Origin: an uncultured Pseudomonadota bacterium
Lineage (GTDB): Bacteria > Bdellovibrionota_B > Oligoflexia > Oligoflexales > CAILAO01
Assembly (NCBI GenBank): GCA_903832105.1
Contig: CAILAO010000552.1
Span: 1-7,514 of the forward strand
DNA: 7,514 nucleotides
Reading direction: 5' to 3'
Shown here: piece by piece, positions 5,573 to 7,514 of the stretch
Layout: every line of letters starts with the position of its first letter
Position numbering within the stretch: the stretch's first letter is position 1
Program-made: the position numbers and the translations under genes
The notes under the pieces: model-generated
Told to the model about the DNA's origin: nothing
The model's input: only the letters and a program-made list of their open reading frames with translations
Database searches by the model: none

Positions 5573-6938
5573 AGACGGTCCGAAAATTCACATCGTTGGA
5601 GGAGGCCTTGCGGGAGTTGAAGCAGCCTGGCAAGTTTTAAAGGCCGGATTCTCTGTGGTGTTGCATGAAATGCGCCCCGAAAAGACGACTGAAGCTCATG
5701 TAACCTCCCATCTGGGGGAGCTTGTTTGTTCCAACTCGCTGAAGTCCGAGGCTCTAGTCTCTGCACCTGGTCAATTAAAGTTCGAAATGGAGGGACTTGA
5801 TTCGCTCGTTGTAAAAGCTGCGAGAGAGGCAAAAGTCCCTGCTGGCAAAGCCCTTGCGGTTGATCGAGAGGTGTTTTCAGCAAAGCTTGAAGACCTTCTT
5901 TTTAGGTATCCTCAATTTGAGATAAAACGTGAGGAGATCACCGAGATCCCTAGCAGAGAGGATTTATCTTCAAAAAATGAATATTGGATCGTGGCTACTG
6001 GTCCCCTAACCTCGGCGGGGTTGATACCCTACCTTTCGACATTATGCGGCGACGCTCAGGGGCTCTATTTTTATGATGCGATTTCTCCCATCATTGCTTC
6101 AGAGTCTATAGATTTCGGTCACTCTTTCAAAGCAGATCGGTACTCAAAGGAATCGTCGGAGGACGGTGATTATTTAAACATGCCCCTATCAAGAGAAGAG
6201 TACGATCGCTTTATTGATGCCGTGATAGCGGCTCCCAAAACACCACTGCGGGATTTTGAAAAGCCTGTTTTTTTTGAGTCATGTCTTCCTATTGAAGTCA
6301 TGATTGAGCGTGGACGGGACACACTCCGGTTTGGCCCTATGAAACCTGTTGGGCTTGTGGACCCTAAAACCGGACGGGAACCCTATGCTAATATTCAACT
6401 GAGGTTGGAAAACAACGCTGAGACAATGTACAACATCGTGGGGTTTCAAACAAAAATGACGGTGACCGCTCAACGGGAAGTTTTTCGTTTAATCCCTGGG
6501 CTTGAGAATGCGGTTTTCTTAAGATTTGGATCTATTCACCGAAACACCTTTTTTGATAGTCCTAACGTTTTAAACGCGAACCTTACGTTCCGTCGTCACC
6601 CTTATGTGTTGCTTGCAGGACAGATCACAGGGGTCGAGGGTTATATGGAATCAGCAGCGATCGGATTAGTTGCTGGGCGCTTTGCTGTTGATCTTATTAA
6701 AAACCAGCAACGTTTTTTACCGCCGACAGGAACGATGATCGGAGCGCTTTATCGGCACGTCATTCAAGGGTCTCGTCTGGGAGCCTCATCGTTTCACCCA
6801 ATTTTTCAACCGATGAATGCCAACGGAGGTCTCCTGCCTCCGGAACCAAAGACAAGAGGAGTTGCTCGCGCGAAGAGAAAAGAGCTTCAGTATGAGAGGG
6901 CTCGTCAGGCCTTTCAGTTATGGCTTTCTTCGCTTTAA
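5565..6938 (+). CDS. trmFO: TrmFO: folate/FAD-dependent tRNA (uracil-54-C5)-methyltransferase
   Basis: This cytosolic flavoenzyme makes 5-methyluridine at position 54 in the T-loop of tRNAs, taking the methylene group from methylenetetrahydrofolate and reducing it with FADH2, unlike the SAM-dependent TrmA. The 457 residues match the usual family length. The N-terminal FAD-binding motif IVGGGLAGVEAAWQ spans residues 10-23. ELVCSNSLKS holds conserved Cys55, and FESCLPIEVM holds Cys240, corresponding to the two cysteines implicated in catalysis in the Bacillus enzyme (Cys53 and Cys226). The residue before Cys240 is Ser where Gly is usual. AGQITGVEGYMESAAIGL (351-368) is the conserved C-terminal FAD-contact region. 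The start is fixed by an in-frame stop three codons upstream (TAA at 5556) and by the nucleotide-binding motif beginning close to the N-terminus. No ribosome binding site precedes it at normal distance. The thioredoxin-like gene follows after 24 bp. Confidence 0.97.
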   Translation: MVKDGPKIHIVGGGLAGVEAAWQVLKAGFSVVLHEMRPEKTTEAHVTSHLGELVCSNSLKSEALVSAPGQLKFEMEGLDSLVVKAAREAKVPAGKALAVDREVFSAKLEDLLFRYPQFEIKREEITEIPSREDLSSKNEYWIVATGPLTSAGLIPYLSTLCGDAQGLYFYDAISPIIASESIDFGHSFKADRYSKESSEDGDYLNMPLSREEYDRFIDAVIAAPKTPLRDFEKPVFFESCLPIEVMIERGRDTLRFGPMKPVGLVDPKTGREPYANIQLRLENNAETMYNIVGFQTKMTVTAQREVFRLIPGLENAVFLRFGSIHRNTFFDSPNVLNANLTFRRHPYVLLAGQITGVEGYMESAAIGLVAGRFAVDLIKNQQRFLPPTGTMIGALYRHVIQGSRLGASSFHPIFQPMNANGGLLPPEPKTRGVARAKRKELQYERARQAFQLWLSSL

Positions 6939-6962
6939 ACAGAAAAAGGAGCTTGGTGAACT

Positions 6963-7493
6963 ATGTGGGAACGAATCAAACTACACGTTCTTAAATCTTG
7001 GAAAAAATATTTTTTAAATCTATTCCTGGTCGTGATGTTTATTTATGGAATGCACTATTGGCAGACTCGGGACTTGCTCTCTGCCTCTGGGAGCATCCTT
7101 GCGCCAGAGTTTTTACTTCCTGATTTACAGGGTGTTATGCATAAACTGGAACCTAAAAAAAGCCAGCAGACTCTTCTTTATTTTTTTGCGCCCTGGTGTA
7201 GTGTCTGTCATCTAAGTATTTCAAATCTCGAAAAGATGAAACAATCGTCGACGAGTGATGCTTTAACAGTCTATGCAGTCGCGCTTGATTACGAAAATAA
7301 AGAGAGTGTTGCGGATTTTATGAGAAAGCATCAGCTTTCTTTTCCCGTCCTGCTCGGGGAGGCGCGTACTCGAAACGATTACAAGATTTCTGTTTATCCG
7401 ACGTACTACATATTAGACAACGAGGGATATATTCATTCTCATACAGTCGGGTATTCGACGAAACTGGGGTTTTGGTGGAACCTTAGTTTTTAA
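6963..7493 (+). CDS. Membrane-anchored thioredoxin-like protein disulfide oxidoreductase (TlpA/ScsD type)
   Basis: A 176-residue thiol-disulfide exchange protein, expected to face the periplasm. A basic N-terminus is followed by one transmembrane segment (about 17-33, FLNLFLVVMFIYGMHYW), acting as an uncleaved anchor. The thioredoxin fold follows: strand TLLYFFAPW, the redox motif C79-S-V-C82, and the cis-proline loop VYPTYYILD (Pro146), ending in VGYSTKLG, which matches the ends of ScsD-like proteins (usually VGYTTExGLRLR). The common CPVC motif has Ser instead of Pro, which in this fold shifts redox potential; the direction here cannot be told. The ATG is the first in-frame start after a stop at 6957; AAGGAG (6946-6951) lies 11 bases upstream, a little far. 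It is 24 bp behind trmFO, so they are probably co-transcribed. Cytochrome c maturation or general disulfide reduction are both possible roles. Confidence 0.9.
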   Translation: MWERIKLHVLKSWKKYFLNLFLVVMFIYGMHYWQTRDLLSASGSILAPEFLLPDLQGVMHKLEPKKSQQTLLYFFAPWCSVCHLSISNLEKMKQSSTSDALTVYAVALDYENKESVADFMRKHQLSFPVLLGEARTRNDYKISVYPTYYILDNEGYIHSHTVGYSTKLGFWWNLSF

Positions 7494-7514
7494 ACGTGTA
7501 CTCAATTGGCGTAA

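Noticed and set aside
5569..5883. Minus-strand 104-codon frame opposite the start of trmFO
   Set aside because: It overlaps the conserved FAD-binding and Cys55 region of trmFO and has no recognisable domain or upstream ribosome binding site.
1..7514. Mobile elements, CRISPR arrays, tRNA or rRNA genes, defence or toxin-antitoxin systems
   Set aside because: No transposase, integrase, regularly spaced repeats, tRNA-like cloverleaf or defence-type domain was seen; coding density and gene types are those of a housekeeping and envelope region.

Overview
The window looks like ordinary chromosomal DNA of a Gram-negative bacterium with moderate GC. The proteins include a peptidoglycan-binding OmpA-family outer membrane protein, two secreted lipoproteins with lipobox cysteines, and the folate/FAD-dependent tRNA methyltransferase TrmFO. 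TrmFO is typical of Firmicutes, Alphaproteobacteria and the old 'Deltaproteobacteria' and is absent from Gammaproteobacteria. A fused barrel plus OmpA domain, small unknown lipoproteins and TrmFO together suggest a deltaproteobacterial or Bdellovibrionota-type organism. That placement is an inference from gene content, not from a marker comparison.

Layout, left to right: (1) the 3' two thirds or so of dnaK on the + strand, entering from the left edge and ending at 1394; (2) a strong, symmetric hairpin at 1423-1453 that can terminate both dnaK and the convergent minus-strand unit; (3) a leftward unit of an OmpA-family gene (2649-4037) followed by a PKD-like lipoprotein gene (1503-2576), preceded by a 203-bp intergenic region holding a textbook-spaced sigma-54 (-24/-12) promoter candidate at 4155-4171; (4) a second leftward lipoprotein gene of unknown function (4241-5371); (5) a 193-bp divergent intergenic region with a sigma-70-like promoter candidate for the rightward genes; (6) trmFO (5565-6938) and, 24 bp downstream, a membrane-anchored thioredoxin-fold protein (6963-7493), probably one operon.

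The three minus-strand genes all encode envelope proteins: one predicted to span the outer membrane and grip peptidoglycan, and two predicted to be lipid-anchored in the periplasm or at the surface. The OmpA-like protein and the PKD-like lipoprotein are adjacent and co-directional, so they may act together, but no partner is shown by sequence alone. TrmFO and the thioredoxin-like protein act in different compartments, and their pairing may simply be shared transcription.

I found no mobile element, CRISPR array, tRNA, rRNA or toxin-antitoxin module, and no clear new multi-gene system. The best leads are the sigma-54 promoter candidate, the two unrecognised lipoproteins, and the unusual translation start region of trmFO.
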